This document shows positions 8,007 through 18,482 of a DNA stretch of 19,547 nucleotides, piece after piece. This DNA comes from Darksidea phi (taxonomy: Eukaryota > Ascomycota > Dothideomycetes > Pleosporales > Lentitheciaceae). The position numbers were made by a program, and so were the translations under genes. Within the stretch, counting starts at the first letter, position 1, and each line of letters starts with the position of its first letter. The stretch spans positions 1 to 19,547 of the forward strand of contig JASJFT010000407.1 of NCBI GenBank assembly GCA_030770425.1. Direction: 5' to 3'. The notes beneath the pieces are model-generated. The model ran no database searches, had not been told where the DNA came from, and worked only from the letters and a program-made list of their open reading frames with translations.

Positions 8007-11000
8007 ATGGCCGGAGCCACTAGGTCAAGTTACAGGAAGCCCTCCGTGCGCTCGGTGCCGCCCTCCCCGCAAGGCGAGCGCCAGGCTAGCTCTGGGACTA
8101 CAGTAGTAGACGAACAAATGAACGTGGTCAATGGGGCAGGTGGGTATGTCACGCCAAAGACCGATCGCTCCGTCACCCATACCGATCTTTCTCGCATTAG
8201 TCAAGACTTGGAGCCACTAAATCTCAACAACGAAAAGGGTAAGCACGAGTTCATATACCTATCACGCTACCGAACTGATTTAGATCGCAGGTGGTCGCCG
8301 AGCCTCTCCTTGTACAACCTTCGATGAAGTACTCCCTATAGGCGAGCACATGAACGAAGTCATCTCCGTGATCAGTAAGCTTGAGGGTCTAGGCCTACAG
8401 CGACTCCAGATCCCTCTACCGAAATGCGTGGTGCTAGGTACGTAGTTACGTCGCAACGTCAGCGTGTCATTCTAACTAAAATAGGGGAGCAATCGACTGG
8501 CAAGTCATCGGTCATCGAGGCTATATCTGGCATTCAAACACCTCGATCAACCGACACTTGCACCCGCTGTCCGTTGTTCATCAAGATGGAGCCCTCCAGC
8601 GACCCCCATGATAAGTGGCAGGCTCAAATCATCCTCCGTCAGAGCTACAACTATGACGGGAGGAACAGGAGTAAATTTCCTGGTTGGGTCCCTAACCCGA
8701 ATCCGACGGATGTTGAGTTTGCAACGACCGATTCTCTGTCTGCGCTTGAAGATCTCATTGCACGAGCTCAGCTAGCAGCCCTCTGCCCTATGAGCGACCC
8801 GACGGACTTCTTGCCACCCGCTATCGTCCCTAAGGATCCCGATACCCATCATCAAACGCAATTCAGCCCTAACATTGTCTGCATTCATGTTTCGAAGCCA
8901 GATCTTCCCGCTCTATCTTTCTACGATCTCCCAGGCATCATTGGTCAATCTGAGTCGGCTGCTGATCACTTTGTCGTCAAATTCGTAAAGGACCTCGTTA
9001 TGGAGTATATTAGAGACCCGGAGACGTTGATACTAGTCACATGCTCCCTTGAGAACGATATCGCGAACTCGACGGCTGGAGGTATCGCCCGAGAACTGAA
9101 AGCGACTAATAGGTGTATTGGTAAGTTCTTCCGTCGTTGGCATACTGCCTTGTGATCTAGCAGCTAATATGCATAGGCGTGCTTACAAAGCCCGACCGTC
9201 TTCCTCCTGGCAGTCGTGCCGATAGACTCCAAGCGGTATTGGATGGTAACAGATTCACGCTAGGATATGGCTACTACGTTGTGAAGAACCCTGGCCAGGA
9301 CGACATCGACCGTGGACTCACGCATGAACAAGCCCGTATTCAGGAGCGCCAGTTCTTCGAGTCTAAAGAACCTTGGGCAACTACCTTTCAGGAATATCAA
9401 AAGCAGTTCGGAACAAGGAAGCTGCAAAATAACCTTTCGGTGACGCTGGCAAGCCAAATGGGGACGAGGTTGCCAATCATTCGCGACCAGGTGCATGCTC
9501 GCCTTGAACGAATCGAGGAAGAGTTGAATCGGCTTCCTGAGCCGCCCACCCATAACGCTACGCGCATTGTCTCCGACATTCTCCTAAGCTTTTCCAGCCA
9601 CGTTCGACGGGAGATGGAAGCGGAGTACCCGTGCAGGACCTGGCGCAACATCTGGGAAAATCTTCATAAGGATTTCTACAAAGGTCTTCTTTCAATGAAG
9701 CCAACAATGGTGACAGGAGGTCAACTGGACAAGGGTATCTTCGCAGTTGCAACGCCCGGCAAGTCCGTCGATGACGCCTACGTCATTGATTCAGGAGACG
9801 AAGATGAAGACGCTCCCAAATCCGAGAGCCCGGAAACGCCGTCAAAGAAACGAAAACTCGGTGAGAGCGCACCGGGCCTAGTGCGACCACCGCCTAGTCA
9901 TTACCAGACGCCCTCGCAAGTGACACCCATTCGGCCCTTGGAATTGAAACCCACCCTTCCGGAGGCCGATAGGTACGTCGATCTGCGCAAGAAATTCAAG
10001 CTTGACGACATTGCACGTCATCTCAGGGAGACGTCGAAATCTCGTCTCCCAGACCAGCTCGATCCCAAGGTAGTTGATGATTTGATCATGGCTACCATCG
10101 AGCATTGGAAGATACCAATGAAGCGTTTCTTCGAGGACTTGAAGCGGGATCTGAAGACGACAGTGCATGGTATCTTCAATGAGCACTTTGGTCAGTGGGC
10201 AGGCAGCCCTATCTCACATGATGCTTGGAAGATCGTTGAACAGCTCTTGAACAGCAATTTCACCGAGCAAGAGGATGTAATGGCTGAGGAGAGCCTGACC
10301 GACGAACGTGAAGGGCCATATGTGTTCAACGAAGAAGTTTTCAACCGTGAGAGAATGAGCACTCGAGAGCAGTACCGTCATGCCCGCTATCGCGCACGTA
10401 TCAAGGTGTATTCACAAGAGATGCGGGCCCAGACTGGAAAGGAATTTACTCCGCAAGACGAAGAAAAGCTTCGCAAAGACGAAAAGAGGCTAGCACTTCT
10501 TATGGCCGAGCCCTACGAGAAGGAAGTCGAGGTGATAGCTCGGGTAACTAGCTACTACATGGTAGCCGCCCGCCGCTTCTACGAGTCTGTGTGCATTCGT
10601 ATCGAGTCTAAGTTCTTCAAGCGTCTCCGAATGTCTCTGCGCGATGACCTCGACAACGGACTGGGCATACATGACAATGAAGCCGGTGAGTCTCCGCTTG
10701 TTATTTACATTGCGATACGGATGCTAACACTTTTTAGGTCCACAGAACGCCATCAAGCTCCTCGCCGAGCCGCAGGATCGCTTCGAGAAACGCAAGGGGC
10801 TACTTGCTATGAAGAACGCCCTGCTTCAAGGTCTGGAAATGCTTCAAGAGCTCCAGAAGAAATATGGCGTCAACCCGAGCTTGCCTTCCTCCCAGGCGAC
10901 GAACAGTGGGGGCAGGAACGGATACACGTTCCCGCCTTTTGATCCAACCTCGACTCCCCTTGCCGAAGATATGGAAGATATCAATCGCAGCGGTATGGCG

Positions 11001-11009
11001 CGTGGATAG
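8007..11009 (+). CDS. Dynamin-superfamily (Mx-like) large GTPase, 931 aa
   Basis: Five exons: 8007-8238, 8291-8437, 8485-9120, 9177-10685, 10738-11009. All four introns (47-56 nt) are phase 1 with canonical ends (for example GTAAGC...CGCAG and GTGAGT...TTTAG), and the join stays open for 931 codons. The GTPase motifs are complete: G1 GEQSTGKS at 127-134, a G2 Thr near 153 (TCTRCP), G3 DLPG at 274-277 and G4 TKPD at 342-345. The middle/stalk region follows, and a GED-like helical end (about 850-900, rich in Leu and Lys) closes the protein. No PH domain or membrane span is seen. Unusually, the stalk is interrupted near 540-570 by a DSGDEDEDA acidic patch after YVI and a PSKKRKL basic cluster (560-566), which together look like a SUMO-interacting motif plus an NLS. 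Dynamins hydrolyse GTP to remodel membranes; the substrate here is unknown. The N-terminal 75 residues are Ser-rich and probably disordered. Confidence 0.93.
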
Positions 11010-11910
11010 ACTCGCGGGTTGTCTATCGTCGTTGGGAAGAGGTGTTGACCGTTGGTTTGAAACGCTGTTCAATTGGTTGTAGATTCTCAAGACCAACACC
11101 TTTCTCTACAGCTTTACGCCAGTGCTTTCAATCTCCAACACTCAAGAATGCCCAGTGGTCGCTGCCTCGTCTTCATCGCGTTTCGAGCCCGCCTAGCAGG
11201 CCCTTTTCAGAATAAGGTCGAACTTGCACTCATTCGAGAAGCTTTTGTACTTTCATTGGGATACTTAGTCGCAACTTCCCTAGGAATCCGTTCTGCTTGG
11301 TACATGGCGGAGGAAGTTTACAATTGGTTGACTTTGATGGGTCGCTATGCGCACAAGGCTCCAGTCGGTTTCCTTTAGATCCCTCAAGTAATTATCCAAT
11401 TCAACCATTTTGGTATTATCCTCCGAGGTCGCCAATATTTGCTCGTGCATGTCATAGTCGTCTTCATGTGCTTACCAAAACGGCATTCGGTTATCTCTCA
11501 GCTTTCTTGCATAAATACTCGGCGCAGGATACTTGATGCTGATCCCAACCATGGCCGTCTTAGATAGGCATTTGCCGTAAGCCCTACTGTTACATGCTAA
11601 CTTCACGCGACTCTATACGAAGCAGGTACAAGGTTGGCAAAGACAGCCTTATGTGAGATGGGTCGACCGTTAGTTAGTCAGCGACTGCGGAAACCCGATT
11701 CGTCGCCGCTAGCTCCAAAGACCCTCGGCATCTTTTGAGCTTGCGGCCTGGCCCCGTCATCCATTGAAACGCTTACCGCGTAGAGAAGGTAGCCAAACGA
11801 TGCGAGCATGGTATAAACACCGCGCCCCCCCTCCCCCGCCCTCGATCGCGGGGTCCTATACTCCCCGTTTCTACCTCTCCATCTTCTTCGGTCGCCGCAC
11901 GCTCGCTACA
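11010..11910. other. Intergenic region and hydrolase promoter
   Basis: This is the 3' flank of the dynamin-like gene followed by the promoter of the hydrolase. Open frames at 11073-11378 and 11297-11536 lack a good start, domains or codon bias and are probably UTR sequence. A TATA box lies at 11812. Confidence 0.5.
11812..11817 (+). promoter_or_regulatory. TATA box of the alpha/beta hydrolase gene
   Basis: TATAAA occurs 94 bp before the preferred ATG at 11911 and is followed by a C-rich/CT-rich leader. It lies inside the longer open frame that begins at 11764, which argues that the upstream ATG is not the true start. Confidence 0.55.
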
Positions 11911-13047
11911 ATGACGCTCTTAGCCACGCAACCCTTCAAAGCCATCTATGCCCTCGGCGCGGCCTGCTTTGAACTCGCCTGCATACCGCTCTGGCTCGCC
12001 AAACACATCACCTCGTACGGCCGCCAGCACCCGAAATGGACGTTCCGACAAGCGATAAGCGTGCGTCTGCTCTACGCTTTCGTGCGGCACGCGGCTAAGG
12101 TGCAGATCAGGACACCGCTGCTCCTCACACCGGGGAAAGAGAGGGAACGCTTTGTCGTTATGAAAGCGAAAGAAGAGGATAAGGACTTGTTTAGGGGTCC
12201 CTTGGTGGGCAATGCGGACGTGAGACCGGGTGTTGTGGGCGGGACGTGGTATCCCGCGCCGCTCTCGAAGGAGAGCGAGTTGGGCAATGTGGTGGTCGTG
12301 CTGCATATCCATGGCGGCGCTTATGTGATTGGGGATGGACGACCAGGGGATGCGGGATTCATGGCGTCGAACCTGCTCAAACATACGCCTGCGACGCATG
12401 TCCTAGCGCCGCAGTACCGCCTCTCCACGCTCCCCGCCTCCAAAACGTCGAACCCGTTCCCCGCCGCGCTGCAGGATAGTCTGACGTCGTACCTCTACCT
12501 GCTCAACGACCTCAAGATACCCGCTTCGAGCATTGTTTTCTCTGGCGACTCGGCGGGCGCGAATAACGCTATCGCCCTCCTCCGGTATCTCAACGAGTAC
12601 GGAAATGATTTAGGTATCCCCTCTCCCAGCGCCGCCCTCCTCTGGTCCCCTTGGCTCGACACCGGCGACAATACCGACCATTTCGTTCGTAACAATCCCA
12701 ACTACGCAACGGACTACCTCAGCCACGCATTCATATTGTGGGGATCCACTGCGTATGCGGGGCTCGGTGGACAATCTGCGCTGCAGACGCCGTATGCGTC
12801 GCAGAAGGGCAAGCCGTTCAGAACAGAGGTGCCGCTTTTTGTTAATGCGGGCGGGGCCGAGATCTTGTTCTTCGATGATAAGGAGTGGGCGGAGATGATG
12901 CAGAAGGAGGGTAATAATGTCACGCTTGATATTGAGGAGGGGGTGCCGCATGATATTCTGCTTGTTGGGAATTTGATCGGGTTTGAAGGGGAGGCGGCGA
13001 GGTGTGCGAAGAGGGCGGGGGAGTGGTTGAGGGGAGTGAGGAAGTAA
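11911..13047 (+). CDS. Alpha/beta hydrolase, HSL/steryl acetyl hydrolase type (378 aa)
   Basis: This single-exon gene encodes a serine esterase of the alpha/beta hydrolase fold-3 (hormone-sensitive-lipase-like) class. The family hydrolyses ester or acetyl groups on small lipophilic substrates; fungal relatives include steryl acetyl hydrolases. The oxyanion-hole motif HGGAY is at 134-138, the nucleophile elbow GDSAG at 212-216 (Ser214), the likely acid near Asp322/Asp323 (AEILFFDD) and the catalytic His at 347 (VPHD). A hydrophobic stretch at about 10-33 looks like a signal anchor, so membrane or ER association is plausible. The frame is open to 11764, but the ATG at 11911 is chosen because it has A at -3, starts the family-like MTLLATQPF sequence and follows the TATA box by about 100 bp. 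The actual substrate cannot be told from sequence. Confidence 0.92.
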   Translation: MTLLATQPFKAIYALGAACFELACIPLWLAKHITSYGRQHPKWTFRQAISVRLLYAFVRHAAKVQIRTPLLLTPGKERERFVVMKAKEEDKDLFRGPLVGNADVRPGVVGGTWYPAPLSKESELGNVVVVLHIHGGAYVIGDGRPGDAGFMASNLLKHTPATHVLAPQYRLSTLPASKTSNPFPAALQDSLTSYLYLLNDLKIPASSIVFSGDSAGANNAIALLRYLNEYGNDLGIPSPSAALLWSPWLDTGDNTDHFVRNNPNYATDYLSHAFILWGSTAYAGLGGQSALQTPYASQKGKPFRTEVPLFVNAGGAEILFFDDKEWAEMMQKEGNNVTLDIEEGVPHDILLVGNLIGFEGEAARCAKRAGEWLRGVRK

Positions 13048-14302
13048 ATAACTATTATGCATTGAAAGAGGGGTATTTGACGGGACTGTTTGTTGGGCAT
13101 ATACCATCCATTGCATTTCGCATACCTAGCTTAACTTCCCTCCATGGGTGGCGGCAAGCCAACCGCGCTGGAAAATATAAGGGGTATTCTAACTTCAAGC
13201 GACTGTAACTCTACGTATACGTCGAGCTTTATCAGAATTATATATAAATAGTATATTATAGCTACTCCTAGATATTTAGAACCCTTTTAATCTATAAATT
13301 TTATATATATCATAGTCTTCTTATCCAATCGAATGAGTAGCAGCCATCGCGTCGTCAAACTCGCGGAATAACCCAAAAACGTAATAATAAAAGGTATTTC
13401 GTCCCGAATCCCTCAAAACGTAAGAAGATTGTTGCTTGTAGTTATTATGTTCCGGTACGGCCCGAGCCTTATAAAAGAGGGCGTAGCGCGTACTATAGCG
13501 AAACGTTCTAAACCTTATAGAGGCAGCGTAGAGTGCACTATAATATTAAGCGGTAGTAATAATAGTCTACCAGAGTTGAGAGTGGCTAGAAACGTGACCT
13601 GCTACCTGCTCAACGTCCTATAAAACGGAGCGTTGCACTCTATCCTCCATCCTCTACAGTCTCATCAATTGCTCTACCCATCCACGCAGCTAGCTCTTCA
13701 ACCTGCGACACCACTTCCATCTGTCGTGCTCGCGACCCCACGAGTAGCTCGATACGGGTATGGAAGAATCAAGAGTATATAAAAAGCGGGAGCGGATTTT
13801 ACGAGTGACTGTATTATAGTTTTATCTTATATCCTATATAATCTACGTAACTTCTAGTGTAAGATCACCCTTGAAGTAAATTCAATAACACTACCCTAGT
13901 ATATCCGCGTAACCGGACCCTCTATGATACTCCCGGGACGTTCGCTGGCTCTACTATTATCTCCAATGAATCCGTCTCTACCTTTATCTTATCTACGGTA
14001 GTTTTCTCTTTCGCTGTACTTTTTACTTGTATCTTTCTTAAGGTTCTTATAGTCTATTACCTTTTCCTTTTCCAAGAATACTAATCTGGTTAATCGGCGA
14101 ACTTTGACTTTGTAAACGACTTAATCTTTCGTGAATGAGAATTAGAAGGCGGAACGAGTTACTTATCAAATACGTTAGATAAACGCCTAAAAAGATATTT
14201 TTAGAAAGTTGGAGTATATATCTGAGAGGGCTATACGTAACCCGTATGTAGCTTCAGGTAATTCTAATAGGTCACTAAGTACTAAAGCATTTGTTACAGA
14301 AA
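13048..14302. other. AT-rich repeat debris, RIP-like
   Basis: After a short 3' flank of the hydrolase gene the sequence becomes strongly AT- and TpA-rich (for example 13230-13320 and 13800-14300), with no credible gene on either strand. It contains one arm of an inverted repeat (13379-13495). The appearance is that of an old transposable element degraded by C-to-T mutation. No reverse transcriptase, integrase or transposase motif can be read by eye. Confidence 0.55.
13379..13495 (+). repeat. Inverted repeat, left arm
   Basis: This segment matches the reverse complement of 19420-19547. The best block is AAGGTATTTCGTC at 13391-13403, exact against 19524-19536. Similarity continues through CGAAT, AAAACGTAAG, ACGGCCC[GA]AGCCT and GAGGGCGT[AG]GC[GA]CGT. 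Differences are mostly transitions, plus a small indel. The right arm runs off the window, so the full repeat length is unknown. Confidence 0.7.
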
Positions 14303-15473
14303 TTACACCTTGGGACTCGGCTTCCCCTGGCCCTTGCTCTCCTTCAATGCCTTTCGAACACTCTTTACTGATTTCCCCGCCTCCTTTTCCTCCTTTTCCT
14401 TCTTTCCTGAATCACCAGAATTATACGCATTAAGCTTCTCTACGGCTGCCTCATGCTCCTTTTCAGCAGCCTTAATCCGCTTCTCTACCGTTGCGCGAGC
14501 CGGACTCGATGCGCTAAGCTCCTCAAGGCGACGCTTAAGTTTCTTCACCTCACCCTTCAGCCTCGCTGCCTCGCCAGCGAGCGCTTCTCCGTCGAGATCT
14601 AAATCTATCGTTAGTTTAAAAGTCCCAATAGATACGCGTCTTGTAAAAAACTAACCGGATTCCTTGTTAAAAGAAACATGAAGGTTCGGCGGTGAGATAA
14701 GGTTCCACTTCCTTATTGATCTTGCGCCTACCACAAGATCGAGATGCTCGTTATCTGAGACGAGGAAGCGCATGTGTCTGATAACCTCGGTGCTACTCCC
14801 GTGCGACCACGATACACGGACAGCGCCTAGGACATGGTGTTTATGGCCCGTAGCGACAGTGGCGCCGTTTGTCTCCCGGTGTGTGAGCGGTTCATACTCG
14901 GTGTAGCCGAGGGAGTGTGCAAGGCGACGGGATATGATGTTGCCCTGAAGGCATCCGGTATCTAGGACACATTTTGCACGCTGGCGGAGGTGCTCAGTGG
15001 GTGTGCGAGGGTAGACGGTGACGGTAAGGATGTACTCGCAGTCTTTATCATCGTATAACTAGGGCACGTTTAGCGTCGACCTTTTCGAGAGCAAAGCCCT
15101 ATCTACCTTTTCTTCCGGAACGCGTAAGCTTCTGCTTTCCATCGTTGCTCCTAGCCTCTGCCTGAGCTTTTTCAACCCAAAGAAGAGGCCTTTGAAGAGG
15201 TCCCAATAGGAAAGAGGGACCGAGGTGATCTGAGTTTGACGCCTTCTGATTCGTGCGTGCATCTCTTCTTCGTCATCACTCGCATCGTCTCTCGTACGGG
15301 CCGAAGCTGCGTTTAAAGTTGAGTCGCCACGTGGAGGTGGGAGGTTGCCATGCTCGGACGAGGCTGAGAGGCGCCGGCTCTCTTGCTGTTGATCTTCGGT
15401 CGAAAGTTAGCAAGACCGGAACTATCGAGTAATGGGTATGAACGGACAGACCGTGTAGTTCTGGTTCGCCCAT
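14303..15473 (-). CDS. Retropepsin-like aspartic protease with C-terminal coiled coil
   Basis: My model has four exons: 15473-15452, 15393-15107, 15058-14656 and 14604-14303. Introns are 58, 48 and 51 nt with donors GTCTGT, GTAGAT and GTTAGT, branch-like CTAAC, CTAAAC and CTAAC, and acceptors AAG, CTAG and ATAG; the first acceptor is weak. Phases agree (1, 0, 1) and the join gives 337 aa. The catalytic LDTG lies at 135-138, and a VVGA motif at 212-215 matches the second hydrophobic-hydrophobic-Gly element of single-lobed (retroviral-type) proteases, which work as dimers. Residues about 242-302 form a Lys/Glu-rich coiled coil and the tail (303-337) is very basic. Residues 8-75 are Ser-, Arg- and Asp/Glu-rich and look disordered. 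No reverse transcriptase or integrase adjoins it. The true start may lie further upstream, since the frame is open to a TAA near 15572. It could be a domesticated retroelement protease or a remnant; cellular role unknown. Confidence 0.6.
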
Positions 15474-16560
15474 GACGTCGTTCAAGCTATTTGGCGATGT
15501 TTTACTGGTTTGTGTCCCGAAGACGATTCGTGCCAGTGGTTCAGCTCTAAGAAAGCGGAGCCAAACGCCCTTTTAACCTCCATCAAAGCAGGCAACCGCA
15601 GCGCCAATACCAGTCTGCGCATTCAGCCTTCTCTCGCTGACGTACGGAAACATCACCAGAAACGGGATGGCGTAGCGTGTAATCAACTTTCTCGACAACT
15701 CGGAGCCGGCTTTGTGGAGGCGCGCGTGGAGGCGCTGTCGGTCATGCGAACGTTGACAGGGTCCTGACGCGTACGACGGATGGGGCTCTCCTGTAGGACT
15801 TGTTCGCCCCTGGCATACCATTCCTTTTTCGTGCGGAAGCGATATTGGCGGTGTTTGCGGTGGCTATGGGGCAGGTGAGAGGCTGGCAGGCTCGCTTTGC
15901 CGTGTCTGCAAAAACCCCAAGGGTCAGGTGGCGTGCGCATTCTAGGTATCTGAAGAATAAAAGGTCGCTTCACCTAGCTGCTTCCCTTTAACCTCCGGCG
16001 TCCTTTCGTTTCGTGGAGTTTGTCGAAGCATGGTCGCCAGTCGACATCAGCCTTGCATCACTATTATCGACACTAGAAACGCGCAATCCCCGCCGAGGCG
16101 CACAGAAAAGTTGCAAGAGATGGTCTAACAAATAGTCCTGCAACTGGGCTATTCGTTCTCGAAAATGTCCAGTTCAAAAGATTGACGCCGGATAAAGTCA
16201 CCAAGGGCTCAGTATTTCAGGGATCAGCTAGGCGTGCCGATCCATGCCTCCACTCGTGTCGGTTCAGCTCGGGGGCGGAATCCTTCAGCTTAACAAGCGG
16301 TGTAAAGCCGTCAGCCGCTGCCTTGTTGCTTTGTAAGTTGGCCTACTGATAAGCCAAAGGGTTCCAGTAGATTCCTGTCGGTCTTGGCTTCTCTTTGTTG
16401 CCGATCTACCTCAGCCTCATGGTCTGTATTACGGCTCTTTCGATTTCTCCTCCTACAAGCGGTTCGACTGATCTCGTAACAGCATTTTTTTGGGCTGCTG
16501 TTAAGTCTTTCTGGCGTTCTTTGGGCCTGGAGTCAACGCTCAGTGCCTTAACCGTGGTGA
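15474..16560 (-). pseudogene. Coding-like but interrupted sequence upstream of the protease gene
   Basis: Several minus-strand stretches read like protein but are broken by stops and frame changes. Examples are a WLRFLRAEPLARIVFGTQTS segment just above 15560, in frame with the protease gene; an Arg/Lys-rich segment at about 15690-15960; an IAQLQDYLLDHLLQLF segment near 16130; and a TPLVKLKDSAPELNRHEW segment near 16270. They may be further exons of the protease gene whose junctions I cannot resolve, or the decayed 5' part of a longer gene. No start codon, domain or consistent splice set could be established. Confidence 0.25.
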
Positions 16561-16991
16561 AGGATGGTGTGTTCGCTGGTGGTAAATGACAAGATTAGCG
16601 GAGTCCAACACGAGAGTAGGGTGCGACGAAAGTTTCGAAAGTATAAGATGATGCCCCTTTCAGCGGCAGGGCGGAAGAAAAAGAAGAAGTAATTATGGGA
16701 AAAAGGGAGCAGCAAACCTGCAGCGGGGTACACGACCTCTAGAGACCCAATATACCACCTGTCTCGATCCAAGGCAGCACCCCCGGAACCATGAGCCAAA
16801 ACTGCGCGATAACCGTTCGCACCTCGAGGTGGGCGGTGTGCATGCATCCCCCACCATACTTGCATACATCCGTAGTCTGCACACAAATCATCGTCGTCGA
16901 ATATGCAGACTAGACCGTAAGCTGTCTCTCACGCATGAATCGGGCGGCCGCACTGGTTGAAGGATACCGCTCGTGACCGGAAGCTGTCGCG
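16561..16991. other. Intergenic, upstream of the DUF6594 gene
   Basis: There is no supported gene here. A purine-rich tract (GGAAGAAAAAGAAGAAG, about 16673-16689) is present. The minus-strand open frames in this stretch are low in plausibility. The right end is the promoter and leader of the plus-strand gene that starts at 16992. Confidence 0.45.
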
Positions 16992-18482
16992 ATGGAAAGT
17001 AATCGCGCAGTGCGATTGGGGGAGGCGGATGCACAGCCGACCAGCGCACATTCGACTTATGGCAGCATCATAAGTAGGAGACAGCCGCTTTCTGCCTCTC
17101 AAGGGCGTTCTCTCGAAGCTGATGGTTGGTTCACAGAAGCTTTCGTCATCATGGAATCGACAACCGAACACAGACACGCATCGATCTCAAGCCGAGACTC
17201 CAATATCTCATCCTCGGACACATTCGTCGGCACAAATTCGGCTCCAAACTCACCGGGTTCCGTCAATTGCGCTCCCCCTTCACCGACGTCCAGCAGCTCA
17301 AGCTCCCGATCCCGAAGTGACGGTCTAAGCGATGTCCAGGAGGAGCCGGACCTGAACCCAAATCCAATTCAAGGATGGCCTCAGCTAGCGCACTTAATGG
17401 ACAAGACACCGGACTTTGCAGCCTTCCCACGGTTTCGCGACCTTAATGTGAAGAGTCTGCTGTACTATCAATGTCAACTGACGATTTTACGGAGGAAGCT
17501 TCATAAGCTGGAGTATGAGGACGCTGCCGCCGGCAACGAGTGGAATGAATGGGCGGATGATTTAATGGAGGCAACCGAGTCGGAGCAGTTCAAGACGATA
17601 ACAGAGATGAGGACCGTGTTAAAAGCATACAGTGAGCTCGCCATATGTATTGCGCATTACGTTCGGGCTAACATTTGCCATTATAGACGATGCGTTACTA
17701 CAATACTCCCAGATATGCGCTCTCCCAGATCCCGAACCATTCAACATGCGAACGCTCCGAAAGTGGTTACGTCATAAAGAATGCGGTAATTTCAAAGTGC
17801 TGGGCCGTGATAATCTAGAAAGCACTTGGGGCGATATATATAAGGATCCAGATGCGAACGTAGGCAGTCTATGGAAGCAGTTCTGCAGCCTGCTGTGGGG
17901 TCTAGTCTGGACGCGCACTCCGGCCGAGGGAAAGTTGGATCTGGCCATGACAACGCCACAGGTCAAGGTAGACGGCTTGACACGATGGGTCGCTATCGAG
18001 TTCATCCCGTTTCGTCGTGCAATCGTGAAGCGGTGGAAAGCAAAGAGGGCGAAGTCGCATGACGTAGAGAAAACCGCGACGCCTGTCGTCCGCAATGTTG
18101 AGGAGGTGAAGGAGCAGGAAACACTCGTATCTTGGTCAGAAAATGGCGCTTTAAGACTGACTTCTGCGCTCTCGACGCTGGTAGCATGTCTGATGCCAGT
18201 CGTTGCAATCTCGGTCTTGTCGCAGCTCCATGGCATCAAGAACCTTCTCCTCTGCCTGGCTGGCTTCGCTCTTCTCTTCGCTCTGGGCTTGATCTTCTTG
18301 ACGCAAGGAACCAGCAAGAGGACTGAAGTCTTTGCCGCTACCGCTGCGTAAGTTTTGGAGAGACGCGCAAAACCGAATTCGTGCACTAACTCGTAAATAG
18401 TTTTTCCGCTGTTATGGTCGTTTTCATATCAGTTCCGCCGGCACCGCTTATTATTGTACCACCAGGATCAACGGTAACATGA
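16992..18482 (+). CDS. DUF6594 family membrane protein (three exons, 460 aa)
   Basis: Exons are 16992-17631, 17687-18347 and 18401-18482. Introns are 55 nt (GTGAGC...TATAG) and 53 nt (GTAAGT, branch CACTAAC, acceptor AATAG), and the phases join to 460 aa. Residues 1-125 are Ser-rich and disordered. The DUF6594 domain starts at about 128 (GWPQLAHLM, then DFAAFPRFRDLNVKSLLYYQ and a charged coiled-coil-like helix). It continues through the AYNDALLQYSQ block created by the first splice and the LRKWL and W-G segments, and ends in three hydrophobic helices (about 370-392, 398-418, 429-446) including the family-typical FAATAAFSAVMVVF end. DUF6594 proteins are widespread in filamentous ascomycetes and have no established function; the architecture suggests a cytoplasmic helical domain anchored by a C-terminal membrane bundle. 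If intron 2 is not recognised, translation stops at 18351 and the third helix is lost. Confidence 0.9.

Noticed and set aside
11073..11378. 101-codon plus-strand open frame after the dynamin-like gene
   Set aside because: It starts at a non-ATG codon, begins just past the GTPase stop and has no motif; it is more likely 3' untranslated sequence.
12610..13116. 168-codon minus-strand open frame
   Set aside because: It is antisense to the alpha/beta hydrolase gene, whose catalytic motifs are all present on the plus strand.
16548..16886. 112-codon minus-strand open frame with a poly-Phe run
   Set aside because: The Phe run is just the AAGAAGAAG purine tract read on the other strand; no domain or start context supports it.
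17772..18386. 204-codon minus-strand open frame
   Set aside because: It is antisense to the DUF6594 exons, is Arg/Ser-rich as expected of a shadow, and has no domain.
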